Positions 31,101 to 31,205 of a stretch of DNA of 31,205 nt are shown piece after piece (position 1 is the stretch's first letter; each line of letters begins with the position of its first letter). Source of the DNA: Cochliopodium minus. Its lineage: Eukaryota; Discosea; Himatismenida; Cochliopodiidae. Where the stretch lies: assembly GCA_024220525.1 (NCBI GenBank), contig JAMYWO010000350.1, positions 1 to 31,205 on the forward strand, given 5' to 3'. The notes under the pieces are model-generated. The model had not been told where the DNA came from. It worked only from the letters and a program-made list of their open reading frames with translations, and ran no database searches. The translations under genes were made by a program, and so were the position numbers.

Positions 31101-31205
31101 TTCAGAAAAATTATAAAAAATAATAAACAAAAAATAAAAATAAAAAAATAAAAAATAAAAAATAAAAAATAAAAAATAAAAAATAAAAAATAAAAAATAA
31201 AAAAT
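31101..31205. repeat. (AAAAAT)n microsatellite at the right edge
   Basis: Near-perfect AAAAAT units run to the end of the window. They lie upstream (in transcription sense) of the coiled-coil gene's last visible exon, probably in its intron. Confidence 0.9.

Noticed and set aside
1-31205. CRISPR arrays, tRNA genes, LTR or other virus-like elements, DNA transposons
   Set aside because: No spaced direct repeats, cloverleaf-like G+C patches, terminal repeats, or reverse transcriptase, integrase, capsid or transposase motifs were seen on either strand.

Overview
The window is about 80% A+T, with nearly pure A/T introns and spacers and clearly richer exons. The genes are dense, unrelated in function and placed on both strands. 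Most are split by short GT-AG introns (usually GTAA donors, TTTAG or AAAG acceptors). Stops are TAA and TGA and the standard code fits throughout. An Aurora kinase, Rac GTPases, a CUL4 receptor, cystinosin, a PHD chromatin factor and a mitochondrial class I release factor together indicate a nuclear contig of a free-living protist that still translates in its mitochondria. An amoeba-like lineage is plausible, but the species cannot be read from the sequence. I rebuilt exons by hand and required reading phase to match at every junction. No CRISPR, operon, virus-like element or tRNA was seen.

Left part (1-11.5 kb): an orphan coiled-coil protein (-), a small frame-broken ORF (-), a tandem-PHD chromatin protein of PHF10/DPF type (+), a 698-residue fusion of a pol-beta-type nucleotidyltransferase with a T4 RNA ligase 1-like domain (-), a DCAF11/WDR23 WD40 protein (-), an orphan helical protein (+) and ribosomal protein eS21 (-).

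Middle (11.8-21.7 kb): a D123/CDC123-like ATP-grasp protein ending in a CaaX box (+), an F-box protein (+), a 5S rRNA gene (+) followed by an intronless Rac GTPase (+), a Cys/His-rich orphan of unknown 5' end (+), a non-ORF composition island, cystinosin (+), a second divergent intronless Rac (-), a degenerate Ras-like protein (+) and a decayed 5S copy (-). The 5S+Rac pair is therefore present twice, in inverted orientation around the cystinosin gene, with the second copy decayed in both parts.

Right part (21.9-31.2 kb): an RSL1D1/Cic1-like ribosomal L1-fold protein (+), an ICT1-like peptidyl-tRNA hydrolase (-), Aurora kinase (+), a 12-TM major facilitator protein (+), another Ras-like protein lacking the switch II DxxG (+) and a coiled-coil orphan that runs off the right edge (-).

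The genes do not form one pathway. Loose themes are RNA metabolism (RNA ligase fusion, 5S, eS21, RSL1D1, ICT1), small-GTPase signalling (two Rac, two Ras-like, prenylated tails), ubiquitin adaptors (DCAF11, F-box) and membrane transport (cystinosin, MFS). The most interesting items are the nucleotidyltransferase-RNA ligase fusion with no canonical motif I lysine, the inverted 5S-Rac duplication, and the Ras-like proteins without a catalytic switch II.
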